A stretch of DNA of 64,000 nt from Laguncularia racemosa (Eukaryota; Streptophyta; Magnoliopsida; Myrtales; Combretaceae): NCBI GenBank assembly GCA_037954665.1, contig JBBMOL010000021.1:1302001-1366000 (forward strand), in the 5' to 3' direction. Position 1 is the stretch's first letter, and each line of letters opens with the position of its first letter. The position numbers and the translations under genes are program-made. Of this stretch, positions 21,590 through 31,979 are shown one piece after another. The notes beneath the pieces are model-generated. The model saw nothing but the letters and a program-made list of their open reading frames with translations, did not search any database and had not been told where the DNA came from.

Positions 21590-22050
21590 GTGAGCTTTAC
21601 ATGACCACTAGATATAGCTGTGTCAAGACTATGTCGAGTGTAATGACATTTTTTAGATGTAGCATGACCATTAGACATCAGCATGTCAAAGTCGTGCTAA
21701 GGTTGTTTTTCAAAATTAAATTTTTTTTAGTTACATGACTTTTTTACATGGTTATATTTAGTTCATGTTTAAGGGGATTTTAAAATTTAATTATTTACAA
21801 GAAATATATGACCTATTGACACGATCATGTCAAGGTCGTATTTAAAGCATCAAGAGAATGTTAATTATTTACGAGAGTTATATGACTTTTAGACATTGTT
21901 GTGTCTAAGGTTGTGTCGAGTGTGTCATATTCTTAATTATATATGAGAGTTACACGGTCCATAGTCACAGTTGTATTTAGGTTGTGTTAACCATAAATCT
22001 CTTGTTTTATTTTTCTAGGCACGGACATGAGCTAGACATGGTTGTGTTAA
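21590..22050 (+). repeat. Array of palindromic 'gacac..gtgtc' motifs after AthA pol
   Basis: About seven diverged copies, spaced roughly 60-75 bp, of a motif reading approximately 'ttacatgacc-ttagacat-ggtcgtgtc-aaggtcgtgtc' (copies near 21601, 21661, 21731, 21805, 21873, 21943, 22021). The core resembles a palindrome, gacatgatcgtgtc. The same motif occurs in the U3 of AthA and AthB LTRs and at 29370-29690 in AthB. Function unknown. Most copies have lost CG dinucleotides to TG or CA. Confidence 0.7.
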
Positions 22051-22217
22051 CCCAATGTGTTACCCTTTTATATAAAAGTGTTAGACATGCACATTAACAA
22101 TCCCCTTCACAATACACATTTACAAAGTTCGTTTCCTCTAAACATGAACGCGCACACTACAGTGTACTCCATTTTTTTTTTGGATCTTTCATCAATCTCT
22201 TGCTTACATGCAAAAAA

Positions 22218-23563
22218 ATGGCTCCTAAACAAAGTTAGTCTAAGCAACCGATTTAATGTGAAAATCAGTCAAGAGCATCTACTTCTCAATAAGGACTTCA
22301 ATTTCAACTACTTTAATAACCTTACCACCACCTCCAAATCATCCCATGCTAAAGTTTACCGAGACAACCCATTTGGATAGATACAAAATGCTAAAGAAGA
22401 ACACATTTAGCTAAATACTCTACATCAACCGGAATGCTATCTAGAGGCTTCAAATGGAAGAAAAGATCAAAAGGCTAGTAGGAGTGGGAGGATGGGAAAG
22501 GCTATTTTCCTTGAGGGCCCTAGTTTATGAAGAATTAACCTTAGAGTTCTTGACCACATACAAATTAGATCATGAATGAATGTCTTAGGGGTTATAAAAT
22601 TACTTGAACTTCAAGATTAGAGGCTAGCCTTAACAAATTTCTATAGCTGCGTTTTGTATATATATCGAGGATTATATGTTGGTAACTATGTGGATACTAA
22701 GGAGTTTGCAGCTTTTCCTTACCAATTGCTAAGAGGGCTTGCTTGTTGGTCTTATTGGGGAACAATAAGTGGTCAAGATATATACAATCTAAAAGCTTCA
22801 AAAGCTTCCCACTTACATAACCTTATCTACAGCGTAGTTTACTGGTTATTGCCTCACACCATCAGTGGAAGGGGAAAGAGCACAAGCGTGGTATCTGTTG
22901 ATGGCATTCTCTATCTCTATAGCATGATTGAGAGGAACCTAGTTAATTTAGCTATTCTATTAGCATTTTTTATAAGTTGACAAGCTATAGATTCTAGAGT
23001 AGGGAACATCTATTGTGGGCCTTATATTACAATCTTGGCAAGGGTGAGAGGAGTATTAAATAACCCCCCTCTTATGACCTCTCTAAAAGAAGTAATTCCT
23101 ATCAAATTGACTTCTTTTAGATAGATGCATGTAATCCCTAAGGTAAAGGAACATTAAGGAGAACAGTTATGTTGATCTACTAGTGTTAGCCAAGGCTTAA
23201 GGTGTCGATTAGATATGATTGAGTATAAAGTAGATAAATTGATCAAGAAATTTGGAAAAGTTCTAGATTTGCAATGTCGTTATCACATAGATCTTACAAG
23301 GGTATTTAGAAGACAAATTAAGCTGCAAAGATTTGCTTGTAATTCTAGCACACAATTTAATATTCAATTTCCAACTAACATAGATACAAGTGAGTAGATT
23401 CTAGGTTTATATGATGATGAGAGTGAGGAGACAAAGGTAGAGGAAAAAGAGGAAAAGGGAGATGGAGATGGTGAGGATGATGAAGAAATGGTAGATGTCA
23501 AAGTAGGGAATTAGGATGAAGGAGACGAAAAAGGAGAAGAGTCTAATCGTGATTCTTTTTACT
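22218..23563 (+). pseudogene. Athila-type extra ORF downstream of pol
   Basis: Starts ATG 22218 (MAPKQS, then stop). After frame shifts the conserved parts are IKRLVGVGGWERLFSLRALV and YEELTLEFLTTYKLDHE (22461-22580), then GLACWSYWGTIS, LLPHTISGRGKSTSVVSVDG and LYLYSMIERNLVNLAILLAF (22735-22975), LARVRGVLNN (23035-23070), then a Glu/Asp-rich tail to about 23563. This matches the protein I know as the ATHILA ORF-1 family, which in Athila elements lies between pol and the 3' LTR, the place of the so-called env-like gene. No signal peptide or clear membrane segment is visible in the remains. Whether it was an envelope-like protein cannot be judged from this decayed copy. Confidence 0.75.
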
Positions 23564-25048
23564 AATTTCTTCCACATTTTTTTTCTTTGATATATCTAAC
23601 TAGACTAATATGGCTTGTTGAACTAAATTGTACTATTTCTTTTCTTTTAATTGATGCTTTAGATTTTCTATTTGGTTTTCATTTTCCTTTTTGCATTTTT
23701 GTAGATTTCTACAAGCTTAGAGCATCTAAGACTACAAACATGACATGTTCAAATTGTTTTAAAATGGACACACAGAAATGTTCAGGGGAGTATTAGTTCT
23801 TTTCCACACTACCTTTCTCATTTTATGTTTGATTTGTTTTTATTTTTCTAGTTTTTTTTTATTTGTTCATATATTAAGGACAATATATAGTTCTAAGTTT
23901 TGGGAAGGGGGTTACCAAATTTGTGGTTATTTAAGAAATTAAATTCATTTATTTAACTTGGAAATCATTACATTAACTTATATTTTGATCAACAAGTGTT
24001 TTAATGATAACTTACTGAATTAAATAATAAAATCTTTGTAGAGTAGAGTTATGCATTATTTAGCTTTAGATTTTAAGATTTAGAATTAAAATAATATCAC
24101 AAATTAAGAATTATTCATGAATTTCTTTTAAACTTGCTTTGATATATGTTTTCTTCCTTTGATGTTTTTAGAGCTTTATAATTCTTGTTAAGTGAATAGT
24201 TATTACTTATCATTTGAAAATTCCTTGAAAAATCAATACAGTTTGAGGTGATATAAATAAAGAGAATAAATTAGTTGAATTAAAGTTTAGCTATGGGCCT
24301 CATTGACTTGAGTAATTAAGCTTGTAAGGTACCTCCATTGTGAGGAATAACACTTGTTAACTTAAGTAACTAGCTTAGACTAATTGGTTGAAAGCTCGCT
24401 AAAAGGGTTGGGAGAAAAGACCATGTGAAAGCTAAACTCAATTAAATAAGCTCTATTAAATAAAGGTAGTGGATGGTTCGAAGGAGTATCTTAAAACCTA
24501 GTAGCTTAAGATTGTATGGTCTAAGACTTACTAATCGATGAAGTTACTTTTAAATTGAAAAAGAAACCTTCTAACAATATACTAGATGAATGATTAAGGG
24601 ATAAGTAGAGGTACTATATAGTTATCTTGGACTATGGTGTTTAGCACAATTAAAGAGGGAGGTGTATACATCTTAGTTAAGTCAATAAAGTTTTTACGAC
24701 TTTTCCATAACTAAGGAGATGATAATTCAAGTTTCAAGTCTTAGAAACCCTTTATTAAGTGATATGAGTAAACTTTAATTTGCATTGATTAATTATTGAA
24801 CTTGAGTTATTTAGTATCTTTAAAACATTAGAAAAATTGTTAAATGAAAAGTATAAGAGTTATCGTTAATTTTCTTTTAAAATTGTAAGTTAATTAAGAG
24901 TTTATTTATTGAGTTATTACAGGGTTAAATAAGATCTCTTTTGAATGGTTTCTTGAGTAGTAATAAGTTTGATTAAGTATTTTTTATCTTACTATTTGAT
25001 TTAATTAATTTTTTTGAGAACAAGAAAATGCTTAAGTGTAAGCAAATT
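23564..25048 (+). other. AthA 3' untranslated region
   Basis: Non-coding, between the post-pol ORF and the 3' LTR. It aligns in order with 29740-31094 of AthB ('aatagttatcatt', 'cattgactcgagtaattaagctt', 'aggtagtggatggttc', 'agggataagta'). It ends in a decayed polypurine region, 'cttaagtgtaagcaaat', before TGATAA at 25049. Confidence 0.75.
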
Positions 25049-25510
25049 TGATAAATATATAGTTAGATATGTCTATTAAGTAAGAATTAAAGTATTTCCC
25101 CTTAATTTTGGTGTGTTTTTAATGATTTTATTTTTAACTTGAGTAATATTTTGATTTTAAGACTTCGATGAATTACTGAATTAAAAAGAAAGAAAATGAA
25201 TCAAATTTTAATCAATTTAGAGCTAAATAGATGAAGTTGTGAATTTTTGAAGACAAACACAGCAATAAACACAACCATGCTATAATCATGTTGAAGTGAA
25301 GTCTGAAGAAATAAATTATGAGAGTTACATGGGGACAAGACACAATTGTGTCTATTGGTTATGTATCTCTTGGAAGTCATTATTTTCTAACGTGACTTAG
25401 ACACGATTTAGACATGGCCTCTAGACATAATCGTGTCTAGACCATGTCAATTGCATATTCCAATTTCCAAAAATTTTGTTTGATGAACTCGACATGACCT
25501 AAAGCATGAT
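25049..25510 (+). repeat. AthA 3' LTR, first part
   Basis: Begins TGATAAATATATAGTTAGAT and follows the AthA 5' LTR (14047-14470) base for base up to 'aaagcatgat' at 25510, where AthB starts. The remainder of this LTR is at 31111-31468. Confidence 0.88.
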
Positions 25511-26877
25511 TGATAAGTGCTCAATTAGATATATATATATATATATTAAGTGAGATTAAACATATTTTTCCTAGATTTTGGAAAGTTTTTTAAGAATTTG
25601 AATTTCAATTGAGTAATATTTTAATTTTAGGGCTTCGATAGATAACTAAATGAAAATGAAAGAAAAGGAATCCAATTTTACTCAATTCGAAGCTAAATAG
25701 AGGAAGTTATGAAGTTTTGAAGCTAGACATGACTTAAACATAATTATGGTCAGAACGTGTTGAATTGAAAGCTTCATAGAGAGTTACATGGGGGCTAGAC
25801 ATGACCATGTTCATTGGTCATGTATCTATATGATATAATTGATTTAGACATGATTGTTTCTAGGTCGCATCTATTGTAACATCTAGTTTTACAAGGTTCT
25901 GGTTAACGAATTTGACACGACTTGAAGCACGACTATGTTGGATAGTGTGTTGGCCTAAAATATAGAGTTTTTAATGCTCACTATATAAAGGAAAAGGGGG
26001 ACTTGACCAAGAAAGAGAGAGGTTATATTTTTTTTTAGGGTTTTTAGAGAGACTAGAAGGTTATCTTTTTTATACTTTAAAAAATTAGGGTTTTTCTTAG
26101 TTTTAATTGATTTTCTTGATGATGAATGTTTTTACATCATTGAAGAATTCAGTTTTCAATATAATCAGTGCTTAATTGCCCTAGTATCTAAACTTGTAGA
26201 TCCTAGGTTTATTATATGGCTTGAATTTTTATCATTCAAGGAATTCTTACATTTGTTGATTCATGGATGTATTCTTGGTGTTTAATTAGATTAATATTTG
26301 TAGAATATTATTCTAACTATTTGATATTATGCATTAAGATTGAGGAATTTGACATGTAATTAGATCTAATATGTTTGAAGAGAGTTAATCTAATCTTAGA
26401 AATAAGTTACATAATTTTTCTAGATTTAATTAATTTAGTTATGGGAATTTATTGTTTTAATGCAATATTTAAATTATGCTATTATAAAGAGATTCAAATA
26501 GGCAATTTTAAGATTAGGGTTATAAGCTTGAGAAAGTTACTAAACTAAATTAGAGATTCCTCCAATAAATGAAATTTACAAAGGATTTGAACAATTTTTT
26601 ATAATGTCACATAATAATTCCTAGGGAAAACAAAGTCTAGATACTAGTTTTGCCATCTTAAAGTTAATTCTAATATGCTTTACTATTATATCTTTCAATA
26701 AAAATCTTAGTTCATTAGTTAATAATCAAGTATAGGTTTTAGATCAATCAATATCTATAATTTACCGATTAGATAATAGGACATAGGCTAATATTAGTAT
26801 TTGTAATCCTTGTGGGATGATATCTGTATTTAATACATTATATTACAAAATTTGATAGGTATACTTACCTTCCATCA
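25511..26877 (+). repeat. AthB 5' LTR
   Basis: Starts TGATAAGTGCTCAATTAG and ends ACCTTCCATCA. 1367 bp. It aligns throughout with the AthA 5' LTR but is clearly diverged from it. A (TA)n tract lies at 25530-25548. U3 motif copies lie near 25790-25950. Confidence 0.88.
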
Positions 26878-26883
26878 AGCTTT

Positions 26884-26901
26884 TGATGTCGTTGCTAGGG
26901 A
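26884..26901 (+). other. AthB primer-binding site (tRNA-Asp type)
   Basis: TGATGTCGTTGCTAGGGA, a decayed TGGCGCCGTTGCCGGGGA. It lies six bases after the LTR end. Confidence 0.83.
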
Positions 26902-26993
26902 TTTCGATATTAAGAATAATGATCACTTTATTAATTTAACCATTTTTTTTGTTTCTTGTTTTTAGTTTCTTTTAATTTTTATTTTAATAGTGC

Positions 26994-28690
26994 ATGACTA
27001 GAAATACTCCATTAGACATGTTGATTTTTTATTTGAAAATTGAAAGGATAGCTAGGCGTTTACGAAAAGCAGTTCGGTAAACAGTGGAGGAATTAAATGA
27101 AGGGTCTCCTTTAAGAATAAAGGTAGTAGAGGAAGAGAACAAGTTGGAAATCATGGCTGACAAAAACCAAAACCAACAACAAACCATATCCAATTACTCC
27201 AAACCCTCTTTAATCAAAGCCAACTTGAGCATCGTCAGGCCACTTATTGCTACCAAGAACTTTAAAATTCAACCTCATATCATACAAATGATGCTATAGT
27301 TTGTCTAGTTTAATAGATTACAAGATGAAGACCACAATGCTCACATATCCAACTTTCTAGAGATTTGCAACACCTTTAAGATCAATAGGGCTTCGGATGA
27401 TGTGATTGAATTGCGACTTTTCCCCTTCTCACTAAGTGTTTGAGCAAAACAGTAGCTGAATTCACTTCTAAGGAGATCTATCATTACCTAAGATGATATG
27501 GCTCAAAAGTTTATGGGAAAATACTTTCCACCTGCTAAAATCACCAAACTTCAGAAGGACATCTCATCCTATGCTCAATTGGAGGTCAAGACCTTATATG
27601 ACACTTAGGAGAGATATAAGGAGTTGTTGAAGAGATGCCCACATCATGGCCTAACCCTTTAGATGCAAATTCAAACTTTCTACAATGGTTTAAATCTATC
27701 AACTAAGCAAATGATAGATATCGTTGCTAGAGGGACGTTAAACGTTAAAACACTTGAACAGGTTTAATCCTTGATTGAGGACATGACTATAAATAGTTCT
27801 CAATGGGAAGGTGTTAGGGTGAGGAACAAAGTAGCGGGCATTTATGAATTAGATGCAATAACAACCTTAGCTAATAATGTTGATGCCATTAATAGAGAGT
27901 TAGATGCACTTTTCATCAATCCTAAGTGCAACTTAGGAGAGGTCGATGTAGAAGGTTAGTGGGAATAGGTAGACTATTTAAGAAACCCCTCTAGGCCATA
28001 AAATAACTCCTATAGTAACACTTACAATTCAGGATTGAGAAATCATCCAAATTTCTCTTAGAGTAACTAGAATCAAAATTAATAGAGGATGAACTTGCCT
28101 CCTCTAAGATTTTAATGACCCCCACCACAAGAGAAGAAATTAGGTTTGGAAAAACTTTTAACTAAATATAATCAAATTAACATAGCTAGATTGTAGAATA
28201 TTGAAACTTCTCTAAGGAACCAAGAAGCTTCCATCCACAACCTGGAAAATCAAGTGGGAAAACTTGTAAAGATGACGGTTGAAAGACAACAAGGGACATT
28301 ACTAGGAAACACCAAGACTAATCTTATAGAGCATGTAAGAGTAGTAACTCTTAGAAGTGGAAAGGAATTGCAAGTTGAACAGAATACTAGTAAGGAATCA
28401 GAACAGAATGAAGAGAAAGCTAAAGAAAAAGAAAGTATAGAGCCAACAAAAGTGAAGGAATACAAACCACCCACGCCTTATCCTAAATGCCTTAAGAAGG
28501 ATCACTTTAATGAACAATTCAGTAATTCTTTGACATTTTTAAACAATTACACATTAACTTACCTTTTGTTGATGCCCTATCACAAATGCTTAAGTATGCT
28601 AAGTACTTGAAGGAATTACTCTCAAACAAGAGGAAGCTAGAGGAGATATCAACTACGACATTAAATGAGGAATGCTTTATGCAGATGCAT
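26994..28690 (+). pseudogene. AthB gag (best-preserved Athila gag here)
   Basis: ATG 26994 (MTRNTPLDMLIF). Open stretches at 27084-27299, 27771-27959 and 28254-28610 lie in one overall order. Gag-domain blocks: HISNFLEICNTFKINRAS, LFPFSLSV, QKFMGKYFPPAKITKLQKDI, RYKELLKRCPHHGL, FYNGLNLSTKQMIDIVARGT. Then the linker SRP, stop, NNSYSNTYN and QNIETSLRNQEASIHNLENQ-like residues, and a Lys/Glu-rich C-terminal part (SKESEQNEEKAKEKESIEP) followed by PPTPYPKCLKK. Stop codons are fewer than in AthA but still prevent a full-length product. Confidence 0.85.
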
Positions 28691-28699
28691 ATTAATCTG

Positions 28700-29090
28700 C
28701 CATGAAAATTGAAGGATTTAGAGAGTTTTACTCTACCATATCTTATTGGAAATTTATTAATAAATGGAGCTCTAGCTAACTTAAGTGTAATTATAAATTT
28801 AATGCCACATCATATATTTAAAAAGTTAGGATTAGGGAACCTTAAACCAACACATATGAGCATTTAATTAGTTGATAGGTCTATTAAGTACCCTATTGGC
28901 ATTATTGAAGATGTATTGGTTAAGGTAGGTACATTCATTTTTCCAATGGAATTTGTAATCCTAGATATGGATAAGAACATTAAAGCACCACTAAGATTAG
29001 GTCTCCCTTTCTTAGCTACTTTTAAGGCAGTTATAGATATAGGAAATTAGACGTTAACTCTAAAAGTTGGGGATGAAGAAAGCACTTTCA
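28700..29090 (+). pseudogene. AthB protease region
   Basis: Blocks LPYLIGNLLINGALANLSVI, INLMPHHIFKKLGLGNLKPT, VDRSIKYPIGIIEDVLVKVG, FVILDMDKNIKAPLRLGLPF in one frame. In place of the catalytic DLGAS the sequence reads ANLSV, so the active-site Asp is lost. One or two stops (AFN after HMSI, and TAG at 29048). Confidence 0.8.
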
Positions 29091-29099
29091 AGAAAAAGG

Positions 29100-31094
29100 G
29101 TCTGGGTTAATTTACACAATTTGAGTGCTAAAATTTTCATGGTCGTCCACATGATTAGAAAAAGATAAGTGCATTGAGCCAACAATGTTAAATAACAATG
29201 CTTCTTGGGAGCCAATCCAAGTTTAGTTTTCCAATTAAGTTTTCTTTTGTTTATTTTAATTTAATTAGATTTATTTTCATTTTTTTTTACACTTGTTTAC
29301 TAAAAAAAAAAAAAAGAAGAAAGAAAGTCAAACTTTTTTTATGAGTTTGATGCCATTCTCCAAATGTAACATGACCATCTAACACAAGCATCTCGAAGTC
29401 ATATCAAGATCATTGCTTTACCAATAGTTACATGACTTTTTGACATGGTCATGTTTAGGTCCTTTCTAATAGTGTTTTAGATTTAATCTTTGCTAAGAGT
29501 TACATGACCATTAAACATTATCATGTTATGATCATGTCAAAACATTTAAAGAATGTAAAGCTTTGCTGAGAGTTACAAGACATTTAGATACGGTTGTGTT
29601 AGTTGTGCCCTATTTTAAATTTTCTGAGATATAAGGTCATTAGACATGACTGTATCTCAATCGTGTTGACCTTGAATCCCTTATTTTATTTTTAGGGCAT
29701 AACACGACAAAGATGAAGAGGATGACGATCATAATTATAGTGATTAATGTTTTCTGTTTTCTTTGATGTACTGATGAGACTTATATGGCTTACTAAACTA
29801 GATTTTAATCAATTTTTTTTCTTTTGGTTAATTTTGGTTTTAGGTTTCTATTCCTTTTTACCTTTTTGTAGCCTTTATTTGTTTATAGCATTTAAGATCA
29901 ACCGCCTTACATGCTAAGCACATCTTAGAATGGAACAAATGCCATATTCAAAGGAGTACTAGTCCTTTTCCCCACCACCTTCCTCAATTTTTTTTATTTT
30001 GTTTTCTCTAATTCTTATTTTATTAATTTTTCTTTTTATTCGTACATTGAGGACACTATACGATTTAAAATGTCGGAAAGGAGGTTATAAATATTTGGTT
30101 ATTTAAGAAATCAAAATTGTTTATTTAATTAGAAAATCGTTAAATTAACTTGCAATTTAGTATAGAATAACTCTTTGGATAGTATAGAATACTTTATCAA
30201 TAAGTGCTTTAATAGCTACTTATTATTTAGTTTTGAACTTGAAGATTTAGAAATTTGAATAACATCACTAGTTAAGAATTAGTCATGGATTTCTTGACCT
30301 TACTTTGATGTATATTTTTTCCCTTTTAATATTTTTAGAGTGTTATAATCCCTGATAAGTAAATAGTTGATACTTATCATTTGAAAATTTCTTGAAAAAT
30401 CATTATAGTTAAAGATGAAATAAATAAATTGAATAAAGTTTAGCTGTGGTCCTCATTGACTCGAGTAATTAAGCTTACGAAGTGCCTCCTTTGTGTGGAA
30501 TAACATCTATTAACTTGAGTAAAGCACTCGAGATTATTAGTTGAAAGCTCGCTAAATGGGTCAAGAGAAAAGTCCATGTTAAGGCTAAGCATAAGTAAAT
30601 AAGCTCTATTAAATAAAGGTAGTGGATGGTTCAAAAGGATATCTAAAAACTTATTAGCCTAAAATCGTCTGGTTTGGGAGTTATAGATCGATGAAACTAC
30701 CTGATAAGGAAAAAAAAGCTAGAGGAATGATTAAGGGATAAGTAAATATATTTATCTTGGATTATAGTGTTTAGTAAAATCGAATGAAGGGTATTTTAGT
30801 AAAGTTAGTAAAGTGTCTATGGTTTTTTCTTGATTAAGAAGATGATAATATAAATTTCAAATCTTTTATATATTTAAGACAATTGGTTAAGTGAAAAGTA
30901 TAAGAGTTATAGTTAATCTTCTTTTGAAACTGGATGTTGATTAAGAATTTATTTCTTAAACTATTTCAAGGTTAAATAAGAATTATTTTAATTGATTTCT
31001 TGAATAATAGTAAATTCATTAAGTGTCTCTTGTCCTACTACTCAATTTGATTAATTTGTTTGAAGACAAGCAAATACTTAAGTGTAGGGAAGTT
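29100..31094 (+). other. AthB 3' non-coding region with motif array
   Basis: Includes an A-run at 29302-29315, further copies of the 'acatgacc..tagacatggtcgtgt' motif (about 29370-29690), a short acidic remnant of the extra ORF (29705-29745) and a 3' UTR parallel to that of AthA. It ends with a polypurine tract, 'agtgtagggaagt' (31081-31093), typical of Athila. Confidence 0.72.
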
Positions 31095-31110
31095 TGATAA
31101 GTGCTTAATT
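31095..31110 (+). repeat. AthB 3' LTR stub
   Basis: TGATAAGTGCTTAATT, the first 16 bases of an Athila LTR. The next base pairs jump to an internal LTR position ('gataaacttgag'). The shared 'ttgata' words at both LTR positions suggest a deletion at short homology. Confidence 0.8.
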
Positions 31111-31468
31111 GATAAACTTGAGAAAGTTATTAATCTAATTTAAGAATTCTCTCGATTAATGAAGTTAAAGATGGATTTGAATAATTTTTGTTGATGTTAC
31201 ATAATAAATCCTAGGGGAAGTAAAGTCTACATACTTGTCTTGACATCTTAAAGTTAATTGCAATATGTTTTACTCTTCTTTCTTTTGATTGAGTCTTTAG
31301 TTTAGTAGATAGCAATTAGTGGTAGCTTTTAAATTAATTAATCTTTACAATTTATTAATTAGATAATAAGGTGTAAGTTAGTATTAGTATTCGTAATTTT
31401 TTGTGAGACGAAATTCATATTCAATTTACTATATTTTAAAATTTGATAGGTATACTTGCCTTGCATCA
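31111..31468 (+). repeat. AthA 3' LTR, last part
   Basis: Corresponds to the last part of the AthA 5' LTR (about 15005-15370), ending TTGCATCA at 31468. It resembles AthA more than AthB at nearly every informative position. The middle of the LTR is missing, lost together with most of the AthB 3' LTR. Confidence 0.85.
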
Positions 31469-31473
31469 ATACT
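31469..31473. repeat. AthA target-site duplication, right copy
   Basis: atact, partner of atgct at 14042-14046. Confidence 0.8.
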
Positions 31474-31711
31474 CATACTGCTTAGTAATCAGCTCAATGC
31501 CCAACAACTTAGCTTACAATGTTATGATTAGAGTATAACATTCTCATAGTGCATCCTTACCACATTGCTCTTCCCCTTCTTATATTTCACAACATAAGAA
31601 AATCCTTCTATGAACTCTACCTAATAGGTTTGCTGCTTGTACAACTTCTATTGATTTTTCAAATGTTTTAGAGATTTGTGGTTGGTGTAAATGACAAACT
31701 CTTGAGGTGAC

Positions 31712-31979
31712 ATAGAAATCACACTTGGAAAGAGTGGACAATTAGCTAGAGCAACGAGTGCTATAGCAAAATTGATTGCAAAAGAGGAGAAATTAGCCAC
31801 ATTAAATTTTCCTTTTATAGAGGTATGTTTGATATCCAAAAATTATTTAGCAATAGTTAAACGAGTGGGGGAATGTTGGTGTGAACCAGAAAACAAGTGC
31901 GGGGGACTCACAACCCCTTAGGGTTATCCTACAATTGGAAGAAGTAGAAAAAAGAATAAATATAGTGATAATTTGATTC
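31712..31979 (+). pseudogene. rpl2: Plastid rpl2 fragment (nuclear plastid DNA)
   Basis: The plus strand translates as IEITLGKSGQLARATSAIAK, then LIAKEEKLATLNFP, LISKNYLAIVKRVG, and after a gap GYPTIG and RKKNKYSDNLI. This is the C-terminal half of chloroplast ribosomal protein L2 (family sequence EITLG-GGQLARAAGAVAKLIAKEG and SRKRNKYSDNLI). It lacks roughly 120 bases that encode the conserved glycine-rich DHPHGGGEGR region, has an extra G near 31870 and a TAG for TGG. It lies inside GyA RNase H, whose minus-strand frame (FYSII..ALIV and PQEFVIYT) resumes on each side with only a few codons lost. It could have come directly from the plastid or via the mitochondrial genome. Confidence 0.9.

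Larger units (their letters stand above)
25511..31110 (+). mobile_element. AthB: Athila-type deletion derivative inside AthA
   Basis: 5' LTR 25511-26877, primer site 26884-26901, gag, protease, then directly the 3' untranslated region and a 16-base stub of 3' LTR (31095-31110). RT, RNase H, integrase and the extra ORF are absent. The joins are visible by alignment with AthA: protease end (29100) meets the post-pol 'gagccaa..atgtt' region (29176), and 'ttattttatttttagggcat' (29680-29699) meets the acidic tail of the extra ORF ('gatgaagaggatgacga'). It is thus a gag-protease element that would depend on enzymes from others. The 3' side was lost by a deletion between LTR copies. Confidence 0.87.
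14047..31468 (+). mobile_element. AthA: Athila-type gypsy element, split by AthB
   Basis: Plus-strand element inserted in GyA pol, flanked by atgct (14042-14046) and atact (31469-31473). 5' LTR 14047-15370, tRNA-Asp type primer site 15377-15394, gag, protease, RT-RNase H-integrase, an extra ORF after pol (22218-23563), a long 3' untranslated region, and a 3' LTR in two parts (25049-25510 and 31111-31468) because AthB landed in it. The tail at 31111-31468 agrees clearly better with the AthA 5' LTR than with the AthB 5' LTR (for example 'gcaatatgttttactcttc', 'tttagtttagtagata'), which proves the nesting. Gene content and primer site are those of the Athila lineage. Confidence 0.9.

Noticed and set aside
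21590..22050. Repeated palindromic motif considered as a CRISPR-like array
   Set aside because: Copies are diverged and unevenly spaced, spacers are not unique inserts, there are no cas genes, and it lies inside a plant retrotransposon.
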